Assembly: GCA_928212115.1 (NCBI GenBank)
Contig: CAKMRJ010005523.1
Location: forward strand, 100,715,772-100,779,771
DNA from: Lactuca virosa
Lineage: Eukaryota; Streptophyta; Magnoliopsida; Asterales; Asteraceae
Reading direction: 5' to 3'
Length of the DNA stretch: 64,000 bases
The translations under genes were made by a program, and so were the position numbers. The notes beneath the pieces were generated by a model, which was given only the letters and a program-made list of their open reading frames with translations, searched no databases and was not told the DNA's origin. Below, piece by piece: positions 21,255-33,802 of the stretch; the first letter of the stretch is position 1, and each line of letters starts with the position of its first letter.

Positions 21255-22835
21255 TGTAACACCTTGGTTTTCAGATATTTTCAAATTCATCCATTGGTAT
21301 TAATTTTTGTCATTGTGGACCATGGATTGAATGGAAATAGCCATGAGATGCCCTAGTGGCAAGTTTGTAATTTTGGGGGCAGGAGGACTACACTAAGTGT
21401 ACATGTGGGTACGCTGAGCGTACTAGGGCGCGCCCTAGTATGCTGGGCGTACACGTGTGTACAGTGGGCATACTCACGTTTGGAAGAAACCCTAAGTTTT
21501 AGAGTTTGAGGGGTATTTAACACCCTTATGGCTCATTTCTCCCCACTTTTTCATCCTCCATACCCTTTGAGTCATTTTTGGCAAACCCTAACCCTTAGTG
21601 AGTGTGTTTTGAGCTCAAGAGTGTGTTTTTCGTGTGTTAAAGGAAGAAGGAGTTGAATCAAGGAGCTTGGAAGCTTGAAGCAAGGCTTGGATATGGAAGT
21701 TTTGCCCTTTTCTCCATCATTTCTAGGAATAAAGTTCATACCTTGATGGCTTATTTGCTAGATCTCTTTATTGGGTGTTTTTATGCTTCTTTTTGGTCCC
21801 AAATGCTCCATCTTGAGCATGACATGTTCTGGATGTTTTGAGTTGTCCATTCAGACCCTTGGAGGGGTCCTTAGTCATAAAAATGAGGTCCCAATGGTTA
21901 GAAGTGTCTCATGCATCTTGAGGAGTGACTAAATGAATTAAGACCATGTATTAAGGACTTTTTGGACGTGTAAAGTCATAAAGTTGGAGACTTTATGACT
22001 TTAGGGTGCATTTGGACCATAGATCTGAAGTTTGGGCGTACGCTAAGCGTACTTCTTGGAATGCCCCACGTACTCGCATAGTTCAGCCCATGTTGAGTTA
22101 ACTCGACTGGGTTGACTCAATGGGTTTATTGAGTTTGACCATGTTTGACCAAGTTTGACCATGTTTGACCAAGTTGGACTATTGAGGGTATTTTGGATAT
22201 TTTCGGATTTTGATGGAATTGGTCACTTGGTGGATGTAGGCATTAAGCAGAGAGCTGAGATTCAGAGTCAGGCCTTATCAGTTTTGTTCAACTTGTGAGG
22301 TGAGTTTTCCTTACTGTACTAACAGGGTCTAAGGCACCAAGGCCGACCCTTTGGTTTGATAACATGTTATGCATGCTATTGTATTTTAGAGACCTGTTAG
22401 GTCAGTATCCTGGTATATAGAATGATGTTATGTGATCTGTAGATTTGTTTGAGTGTCTGTAGCATGTTTTATGATTATCTGTTATATGTGCACATGTTTG
22501 GTTGATGGTTGAGGCTTTACTGCTTTGTGCATGAGCCGGCAGACTAGGGCATTCTAACCCGATGTTTGAATGGGCCCGAGGGTATTCCATCCCGAGGATG
22601 ATTGAACCTAAAGTATGTGGCATTCCAACCTGATGGTTAAGGGGTCTGGGGTATTCCAACCCGATGATTGACTGGACCCAAAGTATGTTGGCATTCCAAC
22701 CCAATGGTTGAGGGGCCTGGGTATTCCAACTCGATGGTTGACTGGACCCAAAGTATGTTGGCATTCCAACCCGATGGTTGAGGGGCCTAGGGTATTCCAA
22801 CCCGATGGTTGATTGGACCTATAACATGCTGTTTT
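21255..22835 (+). repeat. Chromovirus-family LTR, interrupted
   Basis: Starts TGTAACACC after TTAAT. Around 90 percent alike to the LTR at 41949 by eye, so the two may be the 5' and 3' LTRs of one element. It contains a 20-bp perfect palindrome (21421-21440), a GTATTTAAC promoter-like site near 21507, a leader with a short ATG frame, and an array of GGCATTCCAACCCGATGGTT units (22545-22820). It is cut at 22836 by a copia LTR. Confidence 0.8.
22540..22820 (+). repeat. Tandem array inside LTR (ATTCCAACCCGATGGTT units)
   Basis: About seven copies of a 30-35 bp motif alternating GGCATTCCAACCCGATGGTTG and GGTATTCCAACCCGATGATTG, arranged as a higher-order unit of about 70 bp. The same motif occurs at 26285-26560 and 43315-43490 in the other LTRs. 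Confidence 0.8.
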
Positions 22836-24299
22836 TGATGGGTTTTATGTACTCAAACATTCCTATGGTGCACATACAACCCTAATGCTTTGGATCTAAG
22901 TTTTCTCTAATTATACATGCAACATTGTTTTTCCAAAGCATAAAGCCTAAACTAGCATGCAAGGTAACAATTTAAATCATAAATAGTTACAAGAGTACCC
23001 TGTGAAGTAGCTTGCTTGTCTTTGACCTTTAGGAGCCTAGCACCTCACAATGTGATGCCTCAAATGTCTTATAACAAACCAAGAACAAGAGAATAGACTT
23101 GAGAGAGAGGCGTGGGAGCTCACAATCGGCTAGCAACTATTAGTGTGCATGGAGTAACCGATTTTAGGTGTTAGGGGTTTCTTATATAGTCTAGGTTTAC
23201 ATCCATGCAAACCCTAACCCTCCATGACCCTTCATATTTCATAGGCCCTTTGGGCTAAACCTTTATGGACTTGCATATAGGTTTAGTCCAACTCTAATCA
23301 ACATGGGTCATGAGTCCAACTACAAGAATTACTGATTTACTTAATCAGTCCCCGTAACTTTAATTAGTTTCTTTTGATCACTAAATTAATACCAAATTAA
23401 TTCTTGATCAATACTAATTAAATAATGTGATTCCTCAATTAATATATTATACTTATAATATATTAATAAATCACAATAACCTCTTCTTCAAGTACCCATC
23501 CTATCAAATTGTTCCAGAGTGTTACAACCCAAATGGACCATGCTATTATCGGGTCAAGTACATACCAATTATAGTTATGGGATTAGACACCTAATCCAAC
23601 AGTCTCCCACTTGGATAAGTCTAATAACTATAATTGCCAATGTTCTTCAAAACCTGAGTAGCAATCGTAGCTCTCTAAAAGCCAGTGTCGAATCCTGACG
23701 CGCCATTTAGATAAGGGATCATATAATCCTCTGTTCTTTAAGATATCATGCAGACAAATACATGGAACATAGTCATAATTATTGTCCAGCAGTTTGTTTC
23801 CCGATTTCTGATTTGTTTGACATAGAACTTAATTGAACACATCAATAGAGTTCTGACCGGGCCCGACACATAAGTCAAAACCAAATCATCGAGGGGACCA
23901 AGATATCGCTTTTAACCCTCTTAGGATAAAAGGAACATATAAACTTTCTTATATGCTTGTACTAACTATTAGTTAAATCATACACAACAGCATATTTTAT
24001 AACATCGAGTTACTGATGCGTTTTCGCACTATCAATGCACAACCAACTGATAATTGCCAACTCATATATCTTGGTTTGAAGATTATACGATATTATCATC
24101 TCACAATCACCTGTGATAAATTCCATGAAGTGATTCATATGAGTGTGGGTTGATCCAATACTCAAATCTTATTTCAAGAGTACTCATGAATGTTGTAGCA
24201 AACTTTTGCTATGTCTAACACCTTAGACAATCTTACAAACCCTTCATGACAGTCTACTAACATAACTTACTTCCAAAGTATCATCGATTGTGGATAGTT
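22836..24299 (-). mobile_element. Copia 3' end: LTR plus downstream tail of pol
   Basis: On the minus strand a 766-bp LTR runs from 23601 (TGTTGGATTAGGTG) to 22836 (..AAACCCATCA), preceded by the polypurine-like AAGTGGGAGAC at 23602-23612. 23613-24299 is the non-coding 3' tail of the element. The element is cut at 24300 by another LTR, and no second copia LTR or coding domain is in the window. A TATA-like TATATAAG lies on the minus strand at about 23190. Confidence 0.75.
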
Positions 24300-24522
24300 T
24301 GTAACATCCCAAGATTTGTTATTTATAGTCCCTGGGGATAGAAGGGTGAATCCATGAAATTCTAAGGGCTAAATTGCAATTATTGGGATCAGAAAGAGTA
24401 CGCTACGCGTATATAAGGGTACACTGAGCGTCCTAGGCGCGCCCTAGTACGTTGGGCGTACACTTGTGTACATTGGGCGCAATCATGGCAGAAGGAAACC
24501 CTAATATTTAGGGTTTGGGGAC

Positions 24523-24530
24523 TATATAAG
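24523..24530 (+). promoter_or_regulatory. TATA box of the LTR
   Basis: TATATAAG seven bases downstream of an AAACCCTAA/TTAGGGTTT hairpin and followed by a leader with a short ATG frame. Typical spacing for an LTR promoter. Confidence 0.6.
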
Positions 24531-25669
24531 CAACATTATGAGCACAAGACCCTCCCTTACCCCAACCTCCACTGCTTAGAGTCGTTCTCCCCAAACCTTA
24601 GCCATTTCCTTGAGTGGTTAAGCTTTTTGAGTGTTCTTGAGTGTTTTAAGAAGAAGGTGTGGCATCAAGGAGTTGGAGAAGAAGATCAAGCTTGTAGATC
24701 TGAAGTTGGGTTGTGCCCTAGAAGCTCCAGAAGGTAAAAAGCTTGGAACTTTATACTTGTATGAGATAGATCTAGTCGTTTTAGCTTTATGGAAGCATTC
24801 TTGTCCCAAAAGTCCCAAAATGGTGCATGTTATGATTTGGACAAATGAGTTGTCCTTTCAGACCTTAGAAGAGGTCCTAAGTGATAAAAATGGTGTCCCA
24901 ATAGCTAGATTTGTTTCATGCATGAAGTAGGAAGGTCTTAATGGATTAAGACCATGTGTTAAGAATTTTCTGGACATCCAAAGTGATAAAGTTCGAGACT
25001 TTATAGTCCTATGGCACATTTGGTCGATGGATCTGGAGTTTGGGCTTAAGTGCTTAAGCCATTAAGCACTTATTAGGGTTTTGTTGAAACCCCGCGTACG
25101 CCCAACATAAATCCAGTACGCCCAGCATACTGGGCCAACCACCCCGATGGTGGTCAACATCAGGATGAGTACGCCCCGCGTACCAGAGGAGTACGCCCCA
25201 CGTATGTCCTCTGTTGGGCCTTTGGCATTTGGGCTTCGGGTTTTGGGCTGTTTATGGACTAGTTGGATTTGGGCCTTTGCTGGACTTTATGAATATAATG
25301 TTTTGGGCCAAGTTTTGATAATGGATATTGGAATGAGGCCCAATTAGGGAGTTGGGCCCAATTTGGTAAATTGGGCCAATAATGGGCTTTGCATAAGGAC
25401 TTTCAAGGTTATGGACTTGGCACTGGGCCTTGGCCCAATAAATAGAATGGACATGATGGATTGTGTGGATCCTTAGTCAAGATTGTTATGTTATGTAATT
25501 ACTTGATATTTATTATGTGATAGTTCGGGATTTCTGGTGAGATAGCGATTCGGGAGTTCGATTCTTCAGTTCAGATCGGCATTGCGAGCTGAGTTATCCT
25601 CACTGTACTCAAGGGTCTAAGGCACCAAGGCCGACCCTTTGATTTTCTATTTGGGATTGTTACTGTTGT

Positions 25670-26198
25670 GATATGTTAGATCGGTATCCTGGTAGATAGG
25701 ATGGTTACATGCTAGTATGATCTGTTAGATCGGTATCCTGGTAGATAGGATGGTTATATGCTAGTATGATCTGTTAGATCGGTATCCTGGTAGATAGGAT
25801 GGTTATATGCTAGTATGATGTGTTAGATCGGTATCCTGGTAGATAGGATGGTTATATGCTAGTATGATCTGTTAGATCGGTATCCTGGTAGATCGGATGG
25901 TTACATGCTAGTATGATCTTTTAGATCGGTATCCTGGTAGATAGGACGGTTATATGCTAGTATGATCTGTTAGATCGGTATCCTGGTAGATAGGATGGTT
26001 ATATGCTAGTATGATCTATTAGATCGGTATCCTGGTAGATAGGATTGTTATATGCTAGTATGATCTATTAGATCGGTATCCTGGTATATAGGATGGTTAT
26101 ATGCTAGTATGATCTGTTAGATCAGTATCCTGGTAGATAGGAGGGTTATATGCTAGTATGATCTGTTAGATCGGTATCCTGGTAGATCGGATGTGGTT
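25670..26198 (+). repeat. 49-bp minisatellite, about 11 copies
   Basis: Unit contains GATCTGTTAGATCGGTATCC and GGATGGTTATATGCTAGTAT. Copies differ at a few positions (C/T, G/A). The other LTRs at 21255 and 41949 have a single related unit, so the expansion is specific to this LTR. Confidence 0.95.
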
Positions 26199-26825
26199 AT
26201 GCTTAGTGGCCTATAGTTTGGTCTGACTGTATGTATGCTGGTAGGAGATTACATGTTATATGTGCAAATGATTGATTGGTAGTTGAGGGTATTCCAACCC
26301 GATGATTGATTGGACCCATAGTATGTTGGCATTCCAACTCGATGGTTGAGGGCCTGGGGTATTCCATCCCGATTGATGATTGGACCCATAGTATCTGTTA
26401 TATATGTATTGTGTGTGGGCATTCCAACCCGATGGTTATGGGCCGAGAGTATTCCATCCCGAGGATGATAGGACTCGTAGTATGTGGGCATTCCAACCCG
26501 ATGGTTGAGGGCCTGGGGTATTCCATCCCCGATGGATGATTGGACCCATAGTATGTTGTTTGTTATTGTATGTGTATTGTTGTGTGTATAGGTATTTTGG
26601 GAGTAACTCACTAAGCCTTCGAGCTTACAGTTTCGGTTTATTGTTTCAGGTTCAGCGGATGACCGCGGGAAGGCGAAGGTGTGCCCGTACACTTCCTCGA
26701 TTGATGATTATGATTTCTGGGAACTCTGATGTTTAAACTATTTTGAAAACAAATTGTAATAACTAAATGGCTTTAAATGATTTTAAAAGTTTTAAATTGG
26801 CTCGAATTTTATGGATGTTACAAGT

Positions 26826-26838
26826 TGGTATCAGAGCC
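26826..26838 (+). other. Primer binding site, initiator tRNA-Met
   Basis: TGGTATCAGAGCC, three bases after the LTR end at 26822. Confidence 0.9.
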
Positions 26839-29800
26839 TTGGTTTGAGTGAATTGGAGGAACATTCGTCTGAATCCAGTTTCAAACTAAGGAAAAAGATT
26901 TTCAAAATGAATTTTAAATAGTTTTCAAAATAAGTAAAAGAGGATGCAGAGTGTACGATCAGCCGGAGCCAGTAAGTAGACTCCAAAATACCATACAATT
27001 ATTTGATATTGTGATATGTTAGAACAACATGCTAATACTAGGCTAGGGATCTTCAAGAAATGTATGATAGAATTGCCTGATTACATGATGCCTGCTAGCC
27101 TAGGGTTTTCCTTATATGAGATTGACATCATTACTGTAGTTGCTTGTGTATGTATCACAACTGTACATAATTAAGATCTTATAGCCTGAGAATGTTTGAT
27201 TTGGCCTTATGTTCTGTTCTTGTTGATTAGGGGCTTAGGGTAGGATCAGATATTCGAAAGTCTATAGGATCCAGCGTTATGTATGGCTAGCATACACTAG
27301 TGCTGCAGGGTTGGTGGAAGTTTCATGGATGGGTGGGTTGTGTGAGGTCGGGAGGCCAGTTACGAGATATTTAGCATTCCTCTAGGAGTGAGGATTGAGC
27401 GCTCGCTATGTTTATGTATATTGTTAGGGCATTATGATGATACTTGAGACAAATATGGGTAGGTGTGGAAGGTAGTATGGGCCCGTACTACTAAAAGCAC
27501 AACACCCATACGCGTAGCAAGGAAGTCACAACCCCTAGGGTTGGGTTGGGAGTTGGTCCCCTGTCATTATATGGATTATCAGAGTTCTTTCTGGTGTCTT
27601 ACCAGAATGGTGGTTACGAGACGTCTTGAGACCGAATCCAGGTTAGGGTCGGGAGCTGGCAGCTAGGATAGGCCAGCATTTTCATAGGATCGTGTCAGTG
27701 AGATCATCCGGGAGGAGGTGATCAAGATTGTGTGGGGATAGTTTGCTAGAGATGTTCGGGTCTATTAAGACCTCCACGGTTGAGTATTTCTACGAGCGCT
27801 ATGCAGCCCTTGCTGAGACGGCTGCCGCAACAGCTGTAACGACGGCAGGGGGAGGAGTTGGTCGAGCTTTCCAGTGTCGGGACTTGTTTCTGGGACATAT
27901 TATGATGAGCAAAGGACTGCAGTTACTTGAGATCAGGGAGATATTCTGTACTCGTTGCATTCTGCGGGTTGAGCGGGAGAGGATGGCACATAAGTTTCTA
28001 GATTTGAGGCTCGGGGGTTTGCTCGAGGCCGGAATGTGAGTCGCGGGGACTCCAGAAAGGAGTGATGATTATGTTCAGTTGGGGTTTGCAGCTGGAAGTG
28101 GAATGGTTAATTGATGGATTGGACTGTCGTTTTATAGGGCAAGGATTGTGCCCTTTCAGTTTTCGAGCTCGAAGGAGTGAGCAGGCTTGTGACCCCAGGA
28201 TCAGGTTGTATTCCAGCTCGGGGTCAGTTGGTTGCACGGATTGGCGACATTATTTGTGAGGTCTGGTTTGCCTTGGATCTCTTGTATCAGGCGGTAAGGA
28301 TTGATTGTGCGGCCTATTGCAATTTTGGGATTGTAGACTATGTCTTGGGAGTAGTTTGTAGCTCGGTTTAGGGCAGAGGTTGCTTCACCTACTGCAGTTC
28401 AGCTGTGGATGTTTGAGCAGGTAAGTGAGTCAGGGTGCGAACCCTGAATAGAATGATTTCTAGAGCTCGAGAGCGGGAAACTTGTTTGGCACACCTTTGG
28501 AAAAAGGGGTATTATATGGGAGGTCTGCGGATAGGGTCCCACAGAAAGGTTATTCAGCATTATCAAAATTCAATGATTTTAGAAACCGTTCGTGATTGAC
28601 GGACGAAAGCACCAAGGGAAGTAGCTCGTCGCTGAGGTATTAGTTGGAGCATCTATCTTTTGGTCTTCAGGACTTGAGTGTGGGGTCGTTCAAGCATTAG
28701 TGACTGTCGGCTTCACTGGGATTCAGGAAGTGTTCATCTGGTTCTTAGAAGTGTGCGATCCATTGGGATTGGCTAGTAATGGAGCACTAGTTGTAAATAG
28801 TTGATTGTCATCGGATCGATCATTGGGAAGTGAGAAGGATTGGGAATCCTCCAATTTTCATGTGTTGTGAAGGCTTAGTCGAATCTAAGTGGGGGAGAGT
28901 TACTTCGGGATGCAGAAGCGGGAGAGGTTTTGAAACGGGGATAAGTTTCACAACCCGACAGGGAGAATGGAGGCCCTAGTGGCTGCTTGTTTTGAGGGTT
29001 GTGTTGGTTGGGGGTTTGGTAAAACTCCCCAGCATAAGAAACACGTCTTCTTGGTGCTTGATAGCAGAAGTTGGGGAACCAGTTTGGATTTCTAGTCATG
29101 AATTGAGTTCAGTTCGAGTATTCGGTCGAGGGTGTGCTCGACTCTGAGGGTTTTTGGATTGATAGATTGAGGGTTTTGTTAGCTGCCAGGGCTCGACAGT
29201 ACTTTCAGCACGGGTGTACGAGTTATTTAGCGTATGTGGTAGACACGCGGGTCAGGGAACAAACCACGGATTTCCGACAGGGTGGACGATCGACATGAGG
29301 CCTAGGGTTAGGCCGGGGTTAGAGTCCACGGAATGGATCAGGAGTTCGGAACCCCAAGTGGGTGAGAACAGTCTGCATAGGAAATATTACCAGGAGGGGT
29401 GCTCCAGGGAGATGCTTAACAGTTTAGAGCGGTCCAGATAGACTGAAGGCCGGTGGGGTGTACCAGTCAGGTTGAAGGTTCGGAGAACTGTCCAGACAGG
29501 CTGAAGGCCTGGTGAGGTGGTCTAGTCATTCTGAAGACTCTGTATGTGTTTGTAGATCTATGTGCGGGTATTGAGTATGCTACTATGCTATAGCAATCAA
29601 TAGCTTTGTCCCCAAGTGTTGAACATGCTGATGGAGTATGTTGAAGACTTTGTATGGGTTTTGTTAGTTATATAATCAGATTCTGAGTATATATGTGTTA
29701 TGGGGTAGCAACTTGTTCTGCAAGTGGATAGTGTAGGGTGAGGTTTCAGCACTGTGACACTTGTTGGTGTTGTGAAGGACATTGATTAGCCCTTCTTGGG

Positions 29801-29918
29801 TAATGGAGGAGGTGAGTACCTCCAGGATGGAGTGCTGGACATCTGAAGTGACGACAGCGGTGTCGATAGGTTATCGGGAGCATTCCAGTCATGAGCTGAG
29901 GGCCGGAGAGGGCATACC
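26839..29918 (+). pseudogene. Decayed chromovirus gag and spacer
   Basis: Internal region of the element whose 5' LTR is 24300-26822. Gag-like text survives at 27720-28015 in shifting frames: MFGSIKTSTVEYFYERYAAL, ETAAATAVTTAGGGVGRAFQ, RVERERMAHKFLDLR. The rest is full of stops and deletions; no protease or RT was found before the tandem LTR array at 29919. Around 29430-29550 a GACTGAAGGCC/GGTTGAAGG motif repeats three to four times. Confidence 0.7.
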
Positions 29919-30210
29919 TGTTAGGGTGTAAAGTCACTCTTGGATGTAGTGTTTTAGGCTTACCCTCTTGTATGTGTAAATGGGTTGAGTCTTTCCTATA
30001 AATAGGAAGTGAGTGACTCCCATTATGTAAGGATCATGTTTAGAGTGTTAGACTAGAGAGAGAAAATTTGTACAAACCCATTTGTATATCCTTTCTAGAT
30101 CTAATATGAGCTTAAAAAGAATTATTTACTCCTTGTGTTCTTGAGTTTGTATGATGATTCACTAGATCTTTTCTTATTCCGCACATGTCATCATAATCAA
30201 AACAACTACA
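29919..30210 (+). repeat. Tandem element LTR 1
   Basis: 292 bp. Differs from LTR 2 and 3 at a few bases (for example GTGTAAAG for GTGCAAAG, TTGTATG for TTATATG, ATGTCATC for ATGCCATC). Confidence 0.93.
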
Positions 30211-30464
30211 ATTGGTATTAGAGCGGGTGTTCTTGATTTGATCAAGAATTGACCCATGGTGGCAATCTAGATTTGGTGATTCATTTTTTGATCTTTGATC
30301 TTTGTGTTTTAGAGAGTTTTTGGATTCTAGAAATCGAATTCATCTTTGATTCTATTCATAATTCGATTTTCTTCACTAGAATTCAAGTGATTTTTACTTT
30401 CTCTCTCTAGAAAACCCATTTAAAATCACTTTCTCTCTCTAGAAATTTTCAAGTTCTTGTGATC

Positions 30465-31440
30465 ATGGTGGATTTTCCATATGATTCTTGGATTGTGATC
30501 ATTGAAAATATCAAATACAAAGTAAATGAAGATCAATTTTATGGGTTGGTGTTAAGCAAATTGATTTCATGGGGTAATATGGTTTCTTATGGAGATTTGA
30601 AGGATGATAATGGAAGCTTGATTTTTCAACCACTTTGTAAGATTGTATGGTTGAATAAAATCGCCTTGTCCATATTAGTTCGTAGTAGAAATCAAAACGA
30701 AGGAGAAGAAAGAGATTTGTTTAATAAGAAATACATTTCTCTAATTGAAAACCCAAATGATCTATGTGCTCTTAAGTTTGTTGAAGTTCAAGACAATGGA
30801 GTTCAATATGATGTTCTTGATGTTCTTGAAGTTCATGATAAGAAGATTCAAGTTGATTCTCATGAAGATGAAAAAGTTTTTTTGCTCAATTAGAGTTCAA
30901 ACTGATGATATTTTGTGTTATTGTGATTCGTTTGAAGGAATGATTCCTTATCGAAAGCCGGTGATCCAAGAAATTCACAAGTATCAAACTCCAAAAGATT
31001 TGATTCAAATTCACAATGTTGAAGTTGTGGAAAGTGGGTTTGTTCATGAAATCAAGTCTTCAAGATGCAAAAAGAGGAGAAAGAAAAAGAAGAAGAAGAT
31101 TAAACGGAAAAACATGCGGGTTTATTCAAATGTTGTCGTGAAGCCAAAATTCGTGAAACAAATTTGGGTTCCAAAGCAACAATCTCCAAAGGTCGCATTG
31201 AATTTGAAGTCAAAACCCAAAAGTGTTGGTGGTTCTTTTGAAGATGTTCTTGGATCGTTGAAGAACACGAAGAACGAGTTGTACGTCACGCATAGTGGGT
31301 GGTACAATGTTCAAATTGAAGATTTTCTCATTCCAACAAAAGAACCAATATCTTCTAAATTTGATTCGTTCGTTGCAAATGGAACTCGATTCGTCAAAAA
31401 GGTATCTCAAATTCTCAAATGGATTCCAAAACGTTCATGA
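30465..31440 (+). pseudogene. Tandem unit 1 ORF, frameshifted
   Basis: Same gene as the intact ORF at 34349-35323. A run of seven T (near 30877, GTTTTTTTGC) shifts the frame and reaches TAG after KVFLLN; the downstream part stays open in another frame to 31440. One early change (E for D at the seventeenth residue after MVDF.., AATGAAGAT) is specific to this unit. Confidence 0.85.
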
Positions 31441-33788
31441 ATTTCGATTCGTATTTTTCGTTTTTCATTTTTGATCGATTTGCCTTATTGGATCAAATCC
31501 GTTTCAACCCCATTGATTGATCCAATTATTTTTGTTTAGATCATAACCAAAATCAAAATCAAAATTCTTTTTGTTTTGTTACTTTAATTTACACAAACAT
31601 TGATCCCAAACCAAAATATCGAATTGATACTATTCATCAATCCATATTAAGCCCATATAACTCAATCTTTCTCTATTTGTTTGATCCATGGTTCCTTGAG
31701 CCTATAATCGAAAACTATTTTTAGCCAAAATCATCGGCTACTGTTCGAATTCTGTAACATGAGAAAGTATAAAAGTCAACGTTTGACTGTTGTTCGCTAT
31801 TTGTATTCGAATATTGTAAAATTGCTTGAATCGAAACTTGATGTAAGATTTTCGATATCGATTTCAAATAGTATCTATCATCGATAGATGTTGATTTCGA
31901 TTTGGAATTAGTTAAGTCGAATGGTGAATGGACAGAAGGTGAAATCGAATGGGTTTTTGATGAATCTGGAAACGATTTCGATTTTGACTGAAATTGTACT
32001 TGGTTTGAGTCGATTGAGAGTCGCACGTAGATTCAATTGGCCGTTTGCTGTTTGAATCAAAAGAGTTTTGAGAAATTGGTAATCATCGGTTGAAAGTCAT
32101 CATATTTGGATTAGAGTCGAAATTTTGGGGTCGATTTTGTATTTGGAAGTCTAACGCATGTCTTGGAGTAGTTCGTGTTGTCTATGGTTGAATGTAATTT
32201 CTATTGGCTTGATTTGGGGGTCGAAGTCTCTTACTTTGGAATTAAATTTGTATGATGGTGGTTTTTACGACTGCCTCTCACGAAAGAAGTAGAACATTGA
32301 GGATAGAATCGATTTCGAAAGCAGATGAGATTTTTGATGTTTGATTGAAAAAGCGAAGACTGATGTTGGTAGTGAATTTTGGATTCGTTGATATCGATCG
32401 ATATAAGTCGTTGATGTTAAGGGATATCTAAACTGGATTCGATGGTTTGGGGACAAACAAATCTTGAATTGGGAACGAATCATGAATGGTCGACTGGGTT
32501 TATCTAACTGTCGAGTGGGTTTGACTTCCTGTTGGTGGATATAAGTTGGATTTTAGAGTCGATAGTTCGATGGTTTCAGTTGGTGTTTTGGATTGATGAC
32601 GTGGAATCGAGAGTCGATGGTTATTGTAAGATCGTTCCTGAGCACCAGTCTCGATTTGCAGGAGGTGAAGTCGAAATCGATTTTGACTTACGATCAAACT
32701 AGCTGTTCATATTTCGGGATTGTGTCGATGTCTAAATTAGATTCGATTGGGAATACGATTTTTATGATGAGAACAAATTAAAGCTGTGAATTCGTTATAT
32801 GGGTGTGTTTGATCAAGTAACGAAGCTTTGGTATTTGCTGTTGATGTCGAAGATTTTGAGTCGATGGCCTTAATTAACGAATTCTTTGAGTCTGGGTTTG
32901 TTGTTTTGTATGGATTGGGAAACAGTGAGGAAAAAGCGAAGGTTTTTGGAGTAGATGTGCGAAGTATGTATTTTGATGTCGATTAACGAAGGGTGTGGAT
33001 TCGCGCTTCGTTATCATGTATCATACACGATTCGTGAACAAATCCCTCCCGATAAAAGCAAAGTCTGTTGAAACTTGGTTACTTGGTTAACGAAGTGAAG
33101 AAGAAGATACAAATGTTTCAAAATTGAACCTTAAAGTTTCGAAAGTTTGACAGCTTTTACCCACCTTCGAAATTTGGATCAAATTTTCGACAGTTTGAAG
33201 AAGTGTGCAGAACTTTCGAAAGTAGTACCTGAAGTATCGAAATTTTGGCAGAAATTACCAACTTTCGAAATTGGAGTATTAAAGCTGAGAAATTGAAGAA
33301 TATTCATTTCTGGTCCCTGCAGTTGGTGCGAACATACACTTTATGCCCAGTTTCGCAAATGGGGGAGTGTTTCGCATCTTTAGCTGTTTTTGGCGCAATG
33401 GGTCCCTGCAGAGTTCAGAAAGTGACACTTTTTACCCGGATTTTGGAAAATCTTGCAACTTTCATCCAAAAAGTCAAAAATTTTCACAAATTGGAAATTT
33501 TTTGAGGCTTTTTCGTGATTGTTTTTCCGTGCAAGATTTTTGGTGATTCATTTTTGGTACACATCAAGGGGGAATATTGTGAAGTTTATTCCTCGGGCGC
33601 TTCTCACCCTTAATGGGTTTTATAATCATTTTTTGATTATAAAAAGGGGAGAATGAATGGTATTCCAAGCTTCTCGGGTTTGTCGAATATTCATTTCCGG
33701 ATTTGAAGACCGGTGTTACTTCGAGGGAGAGTTTGGTCTTGATTGCGCTAGCTCGTTGGAGACTGAGGTCGGGACATCCAATCCTAAC

Positions 33789-33802
33789 TTTGAGGGGGAG
33801 AA
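33789..33802 (+). other. Polypurine tract of tandem unit 1
   Basis: TTTGAGGGGGAGAA immediately before LTR 2; the same sequence is at 37673-37686 before LTR 3. Two further polypurine-like stretches lie upstream at 33566-33575 and 33641-33653. Confidence 0.8.

Larger units (their letters stand above)
24300..26822 (+). repeat. 5' LTR of a second chromovirus-family element
   Basis: 2523 bp, TGTAACATCC..GGATGTTACA, followed directly by a tRNA-Met primer site. Related to but clearly diverged from the LTRs at 21255 and 41949. Contains a telomere-motif hairpin (24496-24516) just upstream of a TATATAAG box (24523-24530), GTACGCC palindromes, a 49-bp minisatellite (25670-26198) and ATTCCAACCCGATGG repeats. 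Confidence 0.9.

Noticed and set aside
22402..22800. 132-residue minus-strand frame with repeated RPLNHRVGMP (also 26249-26692, 43172-43584)
   Set aside because: Arises from the ATTCCAACCCGATGG tandem motif in the LTRs; the repeat length keeps the frame open.
25670..26198. Possible CRISPR-like array
   Set aside because: Units are contiguous without unique spacers and lie in a plant LTR; it is a minisatellite.
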